Positions 55,646 through 64,000 of a DNA stretch of 64,000 bases are shown in pieces. Numbering within the stretch: the stretch's first letter is position 1; every line of letters starts with the position of its first letter. The notes beneath the pieces are model-generated. The model was not told where the DNA came from. It saw nothing but the letters and a program-made list of their open reading frames with translations, and made no database searches. Position numbers and translations under genes: made by a program. This stretch comes from Aromatoleum buckelii (GTDB taxonomy: Bacteria; Pseudomonadota; Gammaproteobacteria; Burkholderiales; Rhodocyclaceae). The stretch is taken from assembly GCF_012910785.2 (NCBI RefSeq), contig NZ_WTVH02000010.1, forward strand, positions 310,001-374,000, read 5' to 3'.

Positions 55646-58050
55646 TTCAGCAACAAGTGAGCAATATGCGCTTTAGATCCAGTACGTTATTCCTGGCTGT
55701 TGTGCTGGCGGTATCCGGCTGCACCACTATGGCTCCCTCGGTTCAAACGAGTCGCAGGGTCGGCGCGTCCGTTCCAGGGCAAGAGGGGCGCGTCCCACAG
55801 GAGCACGGGGCGGAAAACGACAATGGCCAGAACGCGGACAAGATCGAGGCGCCCTCGGACAGCGCAAGTGGCGGTGCACCAACTCTCTTGCGGGGCACGG
55901 ATCGCATGTTCGCGCCCCCCAAGTCGGAACCAGCAGTAAAACTGCGCGGTGCGGACGTCTCGCTGAAGTTCGAGCAGGCGCCAGTGGCAGAAGTCGTCCA
56001 CGCCGTAATGGGCGACATTCTCAATGTGCCATACTCGATTGGCCAGGCCTTGGACGGCGTGATAACGCTGCATACCCATCTGCCTTTGCCGCGCGACAAG
56101 GTTTTTTCGGTTTTCGAGTCCACACTCAAGGCAAACGGTCTTCTAGTGGTAAAGGATGCGGCCGGGGTATATCACATCGGCCGCCCCGAGACGCTACGCA
56201 GCGTGGCCCCTTCGCTGGAAAACGTTGGAAGTTTACCGCTCGGGCACAATATGGTTATCTTGCCGCTGCAATATGTGGGTGCCGCGGAAATGGCAGATAT
56301 TCTCAAACCGTTGGCAACTCCCGAAGCCTTCGTCCGCGTCGACACTTTCCGCAACCTGCTGATTCTCGCAGGTACGCGAGCCCAGATTGAAAGTTGGACA
56401 GAGATTGTCAGCACCTTCGATATCGACGTGTTGAAGGGGATGTCTCTAGGCCTCTTTCCCCTCAAACATACTTCCGCGCGAGAAGTGGACGCCGGGCTCA
56501 AAGCCGTACTGGCGGGCACAGGTTCTCCCGGCGGTGCTGCTGCGCCTCAGCCTGCAGCTCGGCCGGCGAACCAGGGGGCGACAGGTGCTACGGGGACTGC
56601 GGGGACTGCGGGGACCTCTGCCGTTCCGGACATGACCGCACTGCAAATCTCCGGTCCGGTTTCAGGAGTCATTCGGATTGTCGCGCTCGATCGCCTTAAT
56701 GCGCTGCTTGTGATCACTCCCCGTTCCCATTATCTGGATACCGCACGCGAGTGGATTGAAAAGTTCGATCAGCCTAGATCCGGCGGGAGCGAGCCCCAGC
56801 TCTATGTTTATCCGATTCAAAACGGAACGGCGCAGCACCTGGCCAACCTGCTTAACGGCATTTTCGGTGCCGGTGCTACCGCTCAGCAACCACAGACTCC
56901 ACGATCGGTCGCCCCAGGGCTAGGAGCCAGCGTTCTTGGCGGCGGGCTCGGGATAAGCGGATCAGCTTCAGGTTCCGGCACTCTGGGGCTGAGCAGCGGC
57001 CGTTTCGGTGTGTCTCGACTCGGTGCCGGGAATGATTCCAATGTCACGGCGCAGGAGCTGGTGCAATTTTCTCTCGGTTCTCAGGTCCGTGTCGTCGCCG
57101 ATGAGCAGAATAACGCGATCCTGCTATACGCTCCTCCTGGTGAATATAACAAGATCGAAGCAGCACTCCGGAAACTCGATGTCGCCCCGACCCAGGTTCT
57201 GATCGAAGCGACGATTCTCGAAGTCACGCTTAACGACGAGCTCAAATACGGCCTGCAGTGGCACTTCAGCGGGAAAATCGGATCGAACGGATGGAGCGGT
57301 CAAGGGCAGCTTACCAGCGGTGATACCAGTGTGCTTTCGCCGACCAACCCGGGTTTCTCCTACTCTGTAATCAATCCCCTCGGGCAAATCCGAGCCGTGT
57401 TGAATGCGCTTGCGCAGAAGTCCCTGCTGAACGTGATCTCAAGCCCGAGCATTCTGGTGCTGGACAACAATACTGCAGAAATTCACGTCGGCGACCAGCA
57501 GCCTATTCGCACGTCGCAGACCATCACTGATGGTGGCCTCACCACCACCTCGATCGAGTACAAGGACACCGGAGTCAAACTCGCAGTCTCTCCTTCTGTG
57601 AATGCGGGCGGGATGGTGACGATGACGGTCGAGCAGGCAGTCACGGATGTCGGTCAGGTGGACATCGCAACAGGCCAGCGGACCTTCCTTCAGCGACAGT
57701 TGGCGAGCAGGGTGGCTGTTCGAAACGGTGAAACGATCGTGCTGGGCGGATTGATTAGGGATAACAATAATCGGGACAGGCAAGGTATTCCGCTGTTGCA
57801 TGATTTACCCATATTGGGGGATCTGTTCGGGACGACATCGGACACTACTGTCCGTACTGAATTGTTGGTAATGCTTACCCCGCGTGTGGTCGATAATGAC
57901 GCGGCGCTCCGCCAAATCGGAGACGAGCTGAAGTTGCGCATGCGCAGCCTGGACCATTTGCCCAGACGCATTTCTGCGTTGCGGGGGGACAGTGCGGAAA
58001 GTATCGAGTCGGTTCCCGGTCACGACAAGAGCACCGTGCCTATTCAGTGA
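55642..58050 (+). CDS. gspD: Type II secretion secretin GspD (lipoprotein)
   Basis: 802 aa from ATG 55642 (ATGA overlap); MRFRSSTLF at 55666 is an alternative start. Lipobox LAVVLAVSGCTT. N0-N3 domains follow (VSLKFEQAPVAEVVHAVM; LPLGHNMVILPLQYVGAAEM), with Gly/Ala-rich linkers at about 285-320 and 410-450. The secretin domain has VLIEATILEVTLNDELKYGL, VISSPSILVLDNNTAEIHVG, VRNGETIVLGGLIRD and LPILGDLFG. It forms the outer-membrane gate. Last gene of the operon. Confidence 0.95.
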   Translation: MIQQQVSNMRFRSSTLFLAVVLAVSGCTTMAPSVQTSRRVGASVPGQEGRVPQEHGAENDNGQNADKIEAPSDSASGGAPTLLRGTDRMFAPPKSEPAVKLRGADVSLKFEQAPVAEVVHAVMGDILNVPYSIGQALDGVITLHTHLPLPRDKVFSVFESTLKANGLLVVKDAAGVYHIGRPETLRSVAPSLENVGSLPLGHNMVILPLQYVGAAEMADILKPLATPEAFVRVDTFRNLLILAGTRAQIESWTEIVSTFDIDVLKGMSLGLFPLKHTSAREVDAGLKAVLAGTGSPGGAAAPQPAARPANQGATGATGTAGTAGTSAVPDMTALQISGPVSGVIRIVALDRLNALLVITPRSHYLDTAREWIEKFDQPRSGGSEPQLYVYPIQNGTAQHLANLLNGIFGAGATAQQPQTPRSVAPGLGASVLGGGLGISGSASGSGTLGLSSGRFGVSRLGAGNDSNVTAQELVQFSLGSQVRVVADEQNNAILLYAPPGEYNKIEAALRKLDVAPTQVLIEATILEVTLNDELKYGLQWHFSGKIGSNGWSGQGQLTSGDTSVLSPTNPGFSYSVINPLGQIRAVLNALAQKSLLNVISSPSILVLDNNTAEIHVGDQQPIRTSQTITDGGLTTTSIEYKDTGVKLAVSPSVNAGGMVTMTVEQAVTDVGQVDIATGQRTFLQRQLASRVAVRNGETIVLGGLIRDNNNRDRQGIPLLHDLPILGDLFGTTSDTTVRTELLVMLTPRVVDNDAALRQIGDELKLRMRSLDHLPRRISALRGDSAESIESVPGHDKSTVPIQ

Positions 58051-58702
58051 TTCCGGTATATTTTGGTCCGATTTTCGACTGTAATGCTCTGCCGTGGAGT
58101 TTTGTCCGCAGGCGACCGACATCCGGGACGTGCGACAGCGCACGTAGCGGCCGGCCTCCACGAATATTACAACCAGTTACTTTTGAAAGCGTTGTCGGCA
58201 TAAGCCCGCCGGTCATGATTCTGGCAGTATCCGGACTCTGCGAGTCGAAGCGGATCCGGACAGATGCCGGATCTTGCCGAAGTCCAGGTCCTCTCCCGTT
58301 CGACCCTCGAGTGACGCCGTATTTCTGGGGCGGAAGTTTTGCCATTAATGCCGGTTAATTATCCGACTGGTTCGCTTGTGAGTAGCTGCGCAAAAAATGA
58401 TGTTTTTCGTAGCTACTTCTGATGGTGCGGCTTTTTTGCGCTTGGCATGAATGGTTTTCCGCGTGGTTTTAGCCTGTTGCGAAAACCTACCAAGGGAAAT
58501 TTTAAGTGGATAATTCGTTTTTTTGTTTTCGTGCATGCATTAAACGCATTTGTGTTGCCTCGAGTGGTGCGGAGAGGGCCAGGGCAAGGGCAAGGGAAGC
58601 CGCCGTGGACAGCCATTCCAGAAGAGTTGTAGTCGTCGATCGAAGGCGCGGCAGTGCTCCGGGCAGCTTTGATCGTCAGGGGCTGTCTTCGGAGGTCATG
58701 TT
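58051..58702. other. 652-bp gene-free, AT-richer stretch between gspD and the O-antigen genes
   Basis: No convincing ORF. It holds a long stem-loop at 58381-58417, a T6 run near 58431 and an AT-rich block around 58495-58535. The last 30 bp carry the GGAGG ribosome site of the glycosyltransferase gene. No JUMPstart/ops-like element was recognised. The promoter for the following operon should be here but I cannot place it. Confidence 0.5.
58381..58417. terminator. Long stem-loop (terminator or attenuator)
   Basis: AGTAGCTGCGCAAAAA pairs with TTTTTCGTAGCTACT across a 6-nt loop with one bulge and one mismatch. A T6 run lies 14 nt further on. It may end the gsp operon, 330 bp after gspD, or attenuate the downstream O-antigen operon. 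Confidence 0.45.
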
Positions 58703-59710
58703 GTGAGCGAAGCGATTCATGCGTCGATCATCATTCCCGTGAAGAATGGAGGGGCGTTGTATCGCAACGTCCTCGACCAGGTGCTGGCACAGAGAGCGCC
58801 CTGGCCTTTCGAGTGCATCGTGCTGGATTCAGGCTCCTGGGACGGCTCGCTCCAATATACCGAGTCGAAACCCGATGTACGCTTGAAACAGATTCGCTCG
58901 GACGAATTCGGCCATGGGCGCACTCGAAATCTTGGTGCGTCCATGGCGTCCGGAAAATTTCTTGTTTTTATTACCCACGACGCCTTGCCTGTGGATGACC
59001 AGTGGCTCGCAAATCTGGTTGCGGCGGCCGAAGTTTCGCCTGCCGTTGCGGGTGTCTTCGGCCGCCACGTGGCCTACCCTGCGGCATCTCCGGTAACGAA
59101 GCGCGAGCTTGAAGAACATTTTTCAGGTTTTGGTGGCGCCACCAGCATTTTTCGTATTGAGGATCGCGAACGCTACGCGCAGGACGAGGGGCTCCGCCAG
59201 TTTCTTCACTTTTTCTCGAACAATAATGCATGTCTCCGGCGAAGCGTTTGGGAACGAATCCCATATCCGGATGTGGACTTCGCAGAAGATCAGGCGTGGG
59301 CCAAGCAGATCATGGAAGCCGGGTACAGCAAAGCATATGCCCCCGCTGCGGCGGTCTACCACTCCCACGATTTCGGAATCATTGAGACGGCGCGCCGTGC
59401 TTATGACGAAGCCCGAGCGCTTCACAGGATTTTTGGTTATAGGCAGGTGGCTTCGCCATTGGCGGGGATCCGCAGCTGGAACTACCTCACCCGCCGCAAC
59501 ATGGGTTGGTCGTGGCAGTCGCCTGCTCCCCTTGTCGAGCGGTTGTTTTTCGCGTTGCGAGCCCCCTTGCACGCTGCGAGCAAGTTGGCGGGCCTGTATT
59601 TAGGGGAGCGAGAGGGAAGGCTTCCTGTTCTGCTCGCGCGCGTGGCCTCACGTGATCGAGCGTTGCGTACGGTGCAGCGGAAAGTCAATACATTGGAAAG
59701 CAGTGAATGA
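58703..59710 (+). CDS. GT2-family glycosyltransferase (rhamnosyltransferase-like)
   Basis: 335 aa from GTG 58703 (GGAGG 7 nt upstream). GT-A motifs: ASIIIPVKNGG, CIVLDSGSWDGS, FGHGRTRNLGASMASG, FITHDALPVDDQW and FAEDQAWAKQIMEAGY. Such enzymes add rhamnose or related sugars to O-antigen. First of a coupled set with ATGA overlaps. Sugar specificity not determined. Confidence 0.88.
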   Translation: MSEAIHASIIIPVKNGGALYRNVLDQVLAQRAPWPFECIVLDSGSWDGSLQYTESKPDVRLKQIRSDEFGHGRTRNLGASMASGKFLVFITHDALPVDDQWLANLVAAAEVSPAVAGVFGRHVAYPAASPVTKRELEEHFSGFGGATSIFRIEDRERYAQDEGLRQFLHFFSNNNACLRRSVWERIPYPDVDFAEDQAWAKQIMEAGYSKAYAPAAAVYHSHDFGIIETARRAYDEARALHRIFGYRQVASPLAGIRSWNYLTRRNMGWSWQSPAPLVERLFFALRAPLHAASKLAGLYLGEREGRLPVLLARVASRDRALRTVQRKVNTLESSE

Positions 59711-60939
59711 CCGATCGATTGATACGTGCCTTGGGCTACAAACTATGGCAACTGGGTTTTTTCGGGACGCTGCGTTTTCTGGCAACTCGCATCGCAGGGC
59801 GATTGTCGAGTAGCTCTCCATCGCAGATCCTGCTGCCGCAAAAACGAAATGTAGCCAAGTCGTACGGGATGTTCTGTGATACGGACATCGCCCTCACGGA
59901 CGACGGTCTCGACCCGGCAGGGTGGATGAACTGGATACTTCCTCCCTTTTCGATCGGTAGTGGAGGTCACCTCAACATTTTTCGCATGGTTGCCATGCTG
60001 GAAGGGGAGGGGGTGCGTATTCGATTGCATTTTCTGGGGGATACAGGTTGTGCTGATCCGGCGGAGGTCTCGGATCTGATCAACGAGCATTTCGTTCCGC
60101 TCAAGGCGGAGGTCGTCCTCGGAGTTCAGACAATGCGACCGGCCGAGTTTGTCGTAGCAACGTCCTGGGACACGGCGTACTGGGCTGCAAAGGCGCCGGC
60201 GGCAGGGCACCGCCTCTATTTCGTGCAGGATTTCGAGCCTTATTTTTATCCGGTTGGAAGCGAGTACGCCTTTGCCGAGCGGACTTACCATTTCGGTCTG
60301 ACCGGCATCACGGCCGGAGATTGGCTGGCAGAGAAACTGTCCCGGGAATATGGAATGAAGACTTTTCCTTTCGGATTTTCCTATGACAAGGATCTTTATT
60401 CACCCAAGCCGAGAAGACCGGGTCCGCGCCGAGTCTTCTTCTACGCGCGCCACGTCACTCCTCGCCGCGGCTTCGAACTCGGGTTGCTTGCCCTGAGCGA
60501 ACTTCATCTGCGTTTGCCGGATGTGGAAATGGTGTTTGCCGGCTGGGATGCCAGCGAGTTCGACGTGCCCTTTCCCCACCTCAACGCAGGCGTAGTCGCA
60601 CTTGATGAACTGCCGGAGCTCTATAGCCAGTGTGATGTCGCGCTTGTGCTTTCGTTTACGAACCTTTCTTTGCTGCCGCTTGAAGTAATGGCTTGCGGCT
60701 GTCCGGTCGTATCGAACCAGGGCCCGAACGTCGAGTGGTTGCTCAAGGACGAACAGAATGCCTTGCTTTGCGCGCCGACGCCTGCTGCAATCGCTGATGC
60801 ACTGGAACGAATACTTGTGGATTCGACACTTCGCGACCGGATTGTCGCGGGAGGTCTTGCATTCGCACGTCAAACCGACTGGCCGCGCGAGGGACGCCGG
60901 GTGGCGAAAGTGCTGAACGAGTTGAGGGTAACGAGTTGA
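59707..60939 (+). CDS. GT4-type glycosyltransferase (WsaF-like)
   Basis: 410 aa. The N-terminal domain has WILPPFSIGSGGHLNIFRM and FVVATSWDTAYWAAK, and YFVQDFEPYFYPVGSEY. The C-terminal nucleotide-sugar domain has RRVFFYARHVTPRRGFELG, LSFTNLSLLPLEVMACGCP and GPNVEWLL. This fits GT-B rhamnosyltransferases of the WsaF type. Overlaps both neighbours, so cotranslated with the ABC transporter genes. Confidence 0.87.
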   Translation: MTDRLIRALGYKLWQLGFFGTLRFLATRIAGRLSSSSPSQILLPQKRNVAKSYGMFCDTDIALTDDGLDPAGWMNWILPPFSIGSGGHLNIFRMVAMLEGEGVRIRLHFLGDTGCADPAEVSDLINEHFVPLKAEVVLGVQTMRPAEFVVATSWDTAYWAAKAPAAGHRLYFVQDFEPYFYPVGSEYAFAERTYHFGLTGITAGDWLAEKLSREYGMKTFPFGFSYDKDLYSPKPRRPGPRRVFFYARHVTPRRGFELGLLALSELHLRLPDVEMVFAGWDASEFDVPFPHLNAGVVALDELPELYSQCDVALVLSFTNLSLLPLEVMACGCPVVSNQGPNVEWLLKDEQNALLCAPTPAAIADALERILVDSTLRDRIVAGGLAFARQTDWPREGRRVAKVLNELRVTS

Positions 60940-61709
60940 TGCGCCCTACGTTGCAGATACTTTGGATGTGGTTGCGGCGCGATATCAAGTCCCGCTATGC
61001 CGGCTCCCTGGTCGGTATGGCCTGGGCTTTCCTCGGCCCCCTTGCAACCATGGGACTTTTTTATGTACTTTTCGCTCACATTTTCAAAGTCCGTGTGCCG
61101 GAGCTCACCACGGACACCGGTTACCTCTATTATCTGCTCGCCGGGCTCGTGCCCTGGCTTGCAATCGCGGAAGCTCTTTCACGCGGCACCGGCGTGATCG
61201 TGGCGTATGAACAATTCCTGCAGAAACAGGTTTTTTCTGTGGAAGTCCTTCCGCTGAGTGTCGTGTTTTCCGCCCTGCTTCCGCAGTTCGTCGGCACCGC
61301 CGTCTTATTCGGACTGCTGGCCGTCGCCGGAGTGGGGGAGCCGATAAGGTGGCTGCTTTGGCCTGGCGTACTCGGACTTCAGGTGCTGATGGTGTCCGGC
61401 ATCGTCCTTGTCCTGTCTGTTCTTGCCGTGCATCTGCGTGACCTTGTGCACGGTCTTCCGGTGCTGATACAGTTTCTTTTTTATGCGACGCCAATCCTCT
61501 TTTCGATGACGATGGTCCCGGAAGCCTATCATCCATTGTTTTTACTCAACCCGTTCGCGGTTCTCATTCAGGCTCATCAGGCCATTCTTCTCGGCTTGCC
61601 GTTCGGATTTTTGCAAGCCGCTGCCTTGCTTGGCTGGACTTTGGTGCTCGGAGTAGGCGGAATCGCGTTGTTTCGTGTTCTGAGGCCCACTGTCGGAGAC
61701 GGCGTGTGA
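60939..61709 (+). CDS. wzm: O-antigen ABC transporter permease Wzm
   Basis: 256 aa with six membrane helices. Motifs of ABC-2 polysaccharide exporters: RDIKSRYAGSLVGMAWAFLGP, FYVLFAHIFKVRVPEL, YLLAGLVPWLAIAEALSRG, and the late FLLNPFAVLIQAHQAILLG. It moves lipid-linked O-polysaccharide across the inner membrane with Wzt. Start ATG 60939 overlaps the previous stop. Confidence 0.93.
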   Translation: MRPTLQILWMWLRRDIKSRYAGSLVGMAWAFLGPLATMGLFYVLFAHIFKVRVPELTTDTGYLYYLLAGLVPWLAIAEALSRGTGVIVAYEQFLQKQVFSVEVLPLSVVFSALLPQFVGTAVLFGLLAVAGVGEPIRWLLWPGVLGLQVLMVSGIVLVLSVLAVHLRDLVHGLPVLIQFLFYATPILFSMTMVPEAYHPLFLLNPFAVLIQAHQAILLGLPFGFLQAAALLGWTLVLGVGGIALFRVLRPTVGDGV

Positions 61710-62935
61710 AACGGGACATGGGTTGCGCAATCAAGCTGTCGTCTCTCGGCAGGGCGTACGGCTTCTATGATCACCCGGGCGACCGGCTGCGCGAAGTCTT
61801 GTTTCGAAAGCACCTGCGCCGCGAGCACTGGGCCTTGCGAGGGGTGGAGCTCGAGATTCCAATTGGGGAGACTTTCGGCCTAGTGGGGGAAAACGGAGCA
61901 GGCAAGAGCACCTTTCTCAAACTGGTCGCAGGCACGATCAGGCCGAGCGAGGGCAGCGTGACGGTAGGTGGGCGGGTCGCGGCCCTGCTGGAACTCGGAG
62001 CCGGCTTTCATCCTGAAGAAACGGGGCGCGACAATGTGCTGATGATGGGCGCTCTGAACGGAGTTGCGCCCTCGCGCATGAAGGAATACTACTCACAAGT
62101 CATCGAATTCGCCGAACTTAGCGAGGAAGCGTTGACGCGGCCCGTGAAGACCTATTCCTCAGGCATGTTCATGCGCTTGGCGTTTTCCGCCGCAACTGCG
62201 GTCGACCCCGATGTGCTTGTGATTGACGAGGCGCTGTCGGTCGGGGACATGTATTTTCAGAAAAAAAGCCTGGACCGGATCATGCGCTTCCGGGATATGG
62301 GCAAAACGGTGCTCTTCTGCTCGCATAACCTCTATCAGGTACGTTCCCTGTGCTCCCGGGCGGCTTGGATACACGAAGGAAAAGTTGCCGCGATCGGCGA
62401 GACCGAAGGTGTCGTTACCGCGTATGAGAGTTATGAGCGTGAGCGGGATGCCCTCGCCCGCGAAATTGCAGCCCCCGTCGTTGCCGAGGCCGCGTCCGCT
62501 TCACGGTCGAGCGCCGTTTCTCCGGTGCGCCTTGTGGACATCACAATTGAAACGTCGGACGGTATCAACCCCGCCTTCGTGGAGACATTCCAACCCGTTC
62601 GACTGATCTTCGACGTTGAAAGCCACGAAGAGGGACGGGCGTTTCATGTCGGGTTCTCGATTGTTCGAAACGACAAGGAGAACATTTTCGGCAGCTCCAC
62701 CCACTTCGTCAGGCCGGACCGGCCGTTGAAGGGGAGGGGAGAGCATCGGGTGGCAGTTCAGTTTCCGCGGTTTCCGATCCTTTCGGGAGACTACCTTATC
62801 AGCGCCTATGTGCTGGACGACACGGGTATCCAGGTGTTGGACATGGCGGAACGGGTTCGTCCGTTTCGGGTCCTTCATGTCGGGCGCGAGTTCGGCATGG
62901 TTTATATGGCGCATGAGTGGGAGAACGCCTCGTGA
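61706..62935 (+). CDS. wzt: O-antigen ABC transporter ATPase Wzt with C-terminal sugar-binding domain
   Basis: 409 aa from GTG 61706 (GTGA overlap); ATG 61718 is possible. Walker A GENGAGKSTFLK, signature YSSGMFMRLAF, Walker B VLVIDEALSVGD. Residues 270-405 match the Wzt C-terminal beta-sandwich (PVRLIFDVESHEEGRAFHVG, LSGDYLISAYVLDDTG), which recognises the modified end of the polymer. This points to termination-coupled ABC-dependent O-antigen export. Confidence 0.94.
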   Translation: MKRDMGCAIKLSSLGRAYGFYDHPGDRLREVLFRKHLRREHWALRGVELEIPIGETFGLVGENGAGKSTFLKLVAGTIRPSEGSVTVGGRVAALLELGAGFHPEETGRDNVLMMGALNGVAPSRMKEYYSQVIEFAELSEEALTRPVKTYSSGMFMRLAFSAATAVDPDVLVIDEALSVGDMYFQKKSLDRIMRFRDMGKTVLFCSHNLYQVRSLCSRAAWIHEGKVAAIGETEGVVTAYESYERERDALAREIAAPVVAEAASASRSSAVSPVRLVDITIETSDGINPAFVETFQPVRLIFDVESHEEGRAFHVGFSIVRNDKENIFGSSTHFVRPDRPLKGRGEHRVAVQFPRFPILSGDYLISAYVLDDTGIQVLDMAERVRPFRVLHVGREFGMVYMAHEWENAS

Positions 62936-63828
62936 GTGTCGGGCAGCGTCTGCGGCTTGGCTCGGCTTTCCCGGTTCTGTCCCAACTTCCTCCCGGCCTT
63001 GCATACGCAGCGGCCACGCGCGTCGGTCTGTGGAGTGGCCAGGATCTGGTCAACGCCAGGACGGCGGTGCGCAACGGATACCTCAGGGTGTGGCCGGAAA
63101 TGGCGAGCGACCCGCCTCTGCTGGATAGCTGGGGTCGGCGCTACACGGACATGCTCGCACGCGAAACGATGGACGTCTTTCGCATGCACCGTCTCGACGC
63201 AGGCACGATTCGCCGCCTGATCGATGTCGACGACGTAAGTGCCCTCGCGCAGGCGCAGCAGGAAGGAAGAGGTGTCATTCTCGTGATGGCGCACTTCAGT
63301 CGGCTTATCATGCTGCTCGCGGCACTCGGCATGATGGGATTTCGCATCGGCATGTTGACGATGCGGGTCGATAGCTCGAACGAGGCGCTGGCTCCGGCGA
63401 TGCGCCGGTTCCTGCAGATGAAGATCGACCGCCTTCGTCAGGTGATCCGGGGGAACTGGATCTGTCTGGGAGACAACTTGCGGCCGATGTATACGGGGCT
63501 GGCTCGAGGAGAAGTTTGGGTGGTCCTCGCTGATGCCTACATGGCCGATTTTGGTGAATGGCGAGAGTTCCCCTTTCTTGGCGGGACTTTGCGACTGTCA
63601 GGCGGAATAGAACGGATCGCGGCGCGCACCGGAGCCCGGATGGTGTATGGAGCGGTGAATGAGCGCGGCAGTCGTCTCGTCGGCGACGTGCGGGCATTGC
63701 CGGCCGACCCTTCCGCGGGCTTGGCTGCCGCGGTCGGCGAACTGGAGCGCGACGTGCGCGCTACACCATGGCAATGGTGGCAGTGGAATATCCTTGACTA
63801 TATTTGGTCCTCCGGAGCTAAAGTTTGA
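62932..63828 (+). CDS. LpxL/HtrB-like acyltransferase family protein
   Basis: 298 aa from GTG 62932 (overlapping the wzt stop; GTG 62917 possible). The family core is visible: GVILVMAHFSRLIMLLAAL, EVWVVLADAYMADFG, EFPFLGGTLRLSGGIERIA and TGARMVYGAV. The catalytic motif HX4(D/E) reads HFSRLI here, so the acidic residue is missing. It could be a variant acyl- or acetyl-transferase acting on the O-chain or lipid A, or inactive. Its place after wzt suggests glycan modification. Confidence 0.78.
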   Translation: MSVGQRLRLGSAFPVLSQLPPGLAYAAATRVGLWSGQDLVNARTAVRNGYLRVWPEMASDPPLLDSWGRRYTDMLARETMDVFRMHRLDAGTIRRLIDVDDVSALAQAQQEGRGVILVMAHFSRLIMLLAALGMMGFRIGMLTMRVDSSNEALAPAMRRFLQMKIDRLRQVIRGNWICLGDNLRPMYTGLARGEVWVVLADAYMADFGEWREFPFLGGTLRLSGGIERIAARTGARMVYGAVNERGSRLVGDVRALPADPSAGLAAAVGELERDVRATPWQWWQWNILDYIWSSGAKV

Positions 63829-64000
63829 TGCAGTCAAAGCGTTGTGTCGTTCTCGGCGCCAACGGTTTTCTCGGTTGTGCTCTGACCCCGCAGCTGCTCG
63901 AAGCGGGCCATCATGTGATCGCCTGTGATCTCGCTCGCGAATTCAGCTCGATCGCGCCTCATTCGCGCCTCGAGTGCCTGACGCTCGATTTTCTCGACGA
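63828..64000 (+). CDS. NAD-dependent sugar epimerase/dehydratase, N-terminal part (runs off window)
   Basis: The 57 visible codons begin MQSKRCVVLGANGFLGCALT, the Rossmann GxxGFLG motif of extended SDRs, and go on HHVIACDL. The start ATG overlaps the preceding stop (TGATG), so it belongs to the O-antigen operon. The 3' end lies beyond the window. Confidence 0.8.
   Translation, partial: MQSKRCVVLGANGFLGCALTPQLLEAGHHVIACDLAREFSSIAPHSRLECLTLDFLD

Overview
The window is GC-rich chromosomal DNA from a Gram-negative bacterium, most likely a betaproteobacterium of the Rhodocyclales (Azoarcus/Aromatoleum/Thauera type). The basis is gene content: ThiC/ThiD under a TPP riboswitch, a full type II secretion operon, WaaA, O-antigen ABC export, RND efflux and Betaproteobacteria-like protein families. 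No rRNA, tRNA, IS element, integrase or CRISPR array was seen. The species is inferred, not proven.

Layout. 1-3.5 kb: thiD-thiC behind a TPP riboswitch and a Mn exporter (GDT1 family) behind a yybP-ykoY riboswitch, all on the minus strand. 3.6-12.5 kb: miscellaneous metabolic and envelope genes (a divergent alpha-carbonic anhydrase, a HupK-like protein, a TsdA-like dihaem cytochrome, YihY, a zinc dehydrogenase, a hemerythrin, two DUF4399 proteins). 12.7-31.8 kb: the most interesting region, described below. 32-36.4 kb: an RND efflux pair. 36.4-38.9 kb: pcm, a rhodanese and tolC. 38.9-47.2 kb: waaA, a sugar-epimerase/WbpL/WbpM-like set, apaH and a glycosyltransferase. 47.3-58.05 kb: type II secretion (gspE-F-G-H-I-J-K-L-M-C/N-D). 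58.7-64 kb: O-antigen-type genes (two glycosyltransferases, wzm, wzt, an acyltransferase, a truncated epimerase). By eye the DNA from about 50.4 kb onward is less GC-rich than the rest.

The 12.7-31.8 kb region reads as one regulated peptide-export system. Five small cysteine-free precursors (29821-31510, minus strand) carry a near-identical double-glycine leader with hydrophobic residues at -12, -7 and -4. They are followed by a PP2C phosphatase gene. A facing plus-strand operon (16245-28929) encodes a 44-aa ORF, an FHA-GAF-HD-GYP protein, an OprM-like outer-membrane factor, a two-FHA membrane protein, an HlyD adaptor, a leaderless parvulin-type PPIase, a C39 peptidase-ABC exporter with two cyclic-nucleotide-binding domains, and a sigma-54 activator as the last gene. 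Both operons start at matching -24/-12 promoters (TGGCACG-N4-CTGC), each giving a 5' UTR of about 61-62 nt. The precursor promoter also has a consensus IHF site and upstream dyads. A Ser/Thr kinase, frameshifted in a C7 run, and a SUMF1-fold protein lie at the left edge.

Working model (inference): the sigma-54 activator switches on both machine and cargo, and the kinase/phosphatase/FHA proteins plus cyclic nucleotides gate export of non-lanthionine peptides, perhaps for matrix or surface functions. The closest known analogies are GG-peptide export by C39 transporters in cyanobacterial biofilm control and the threonine-phosphorylation pathway of type VI secretion.
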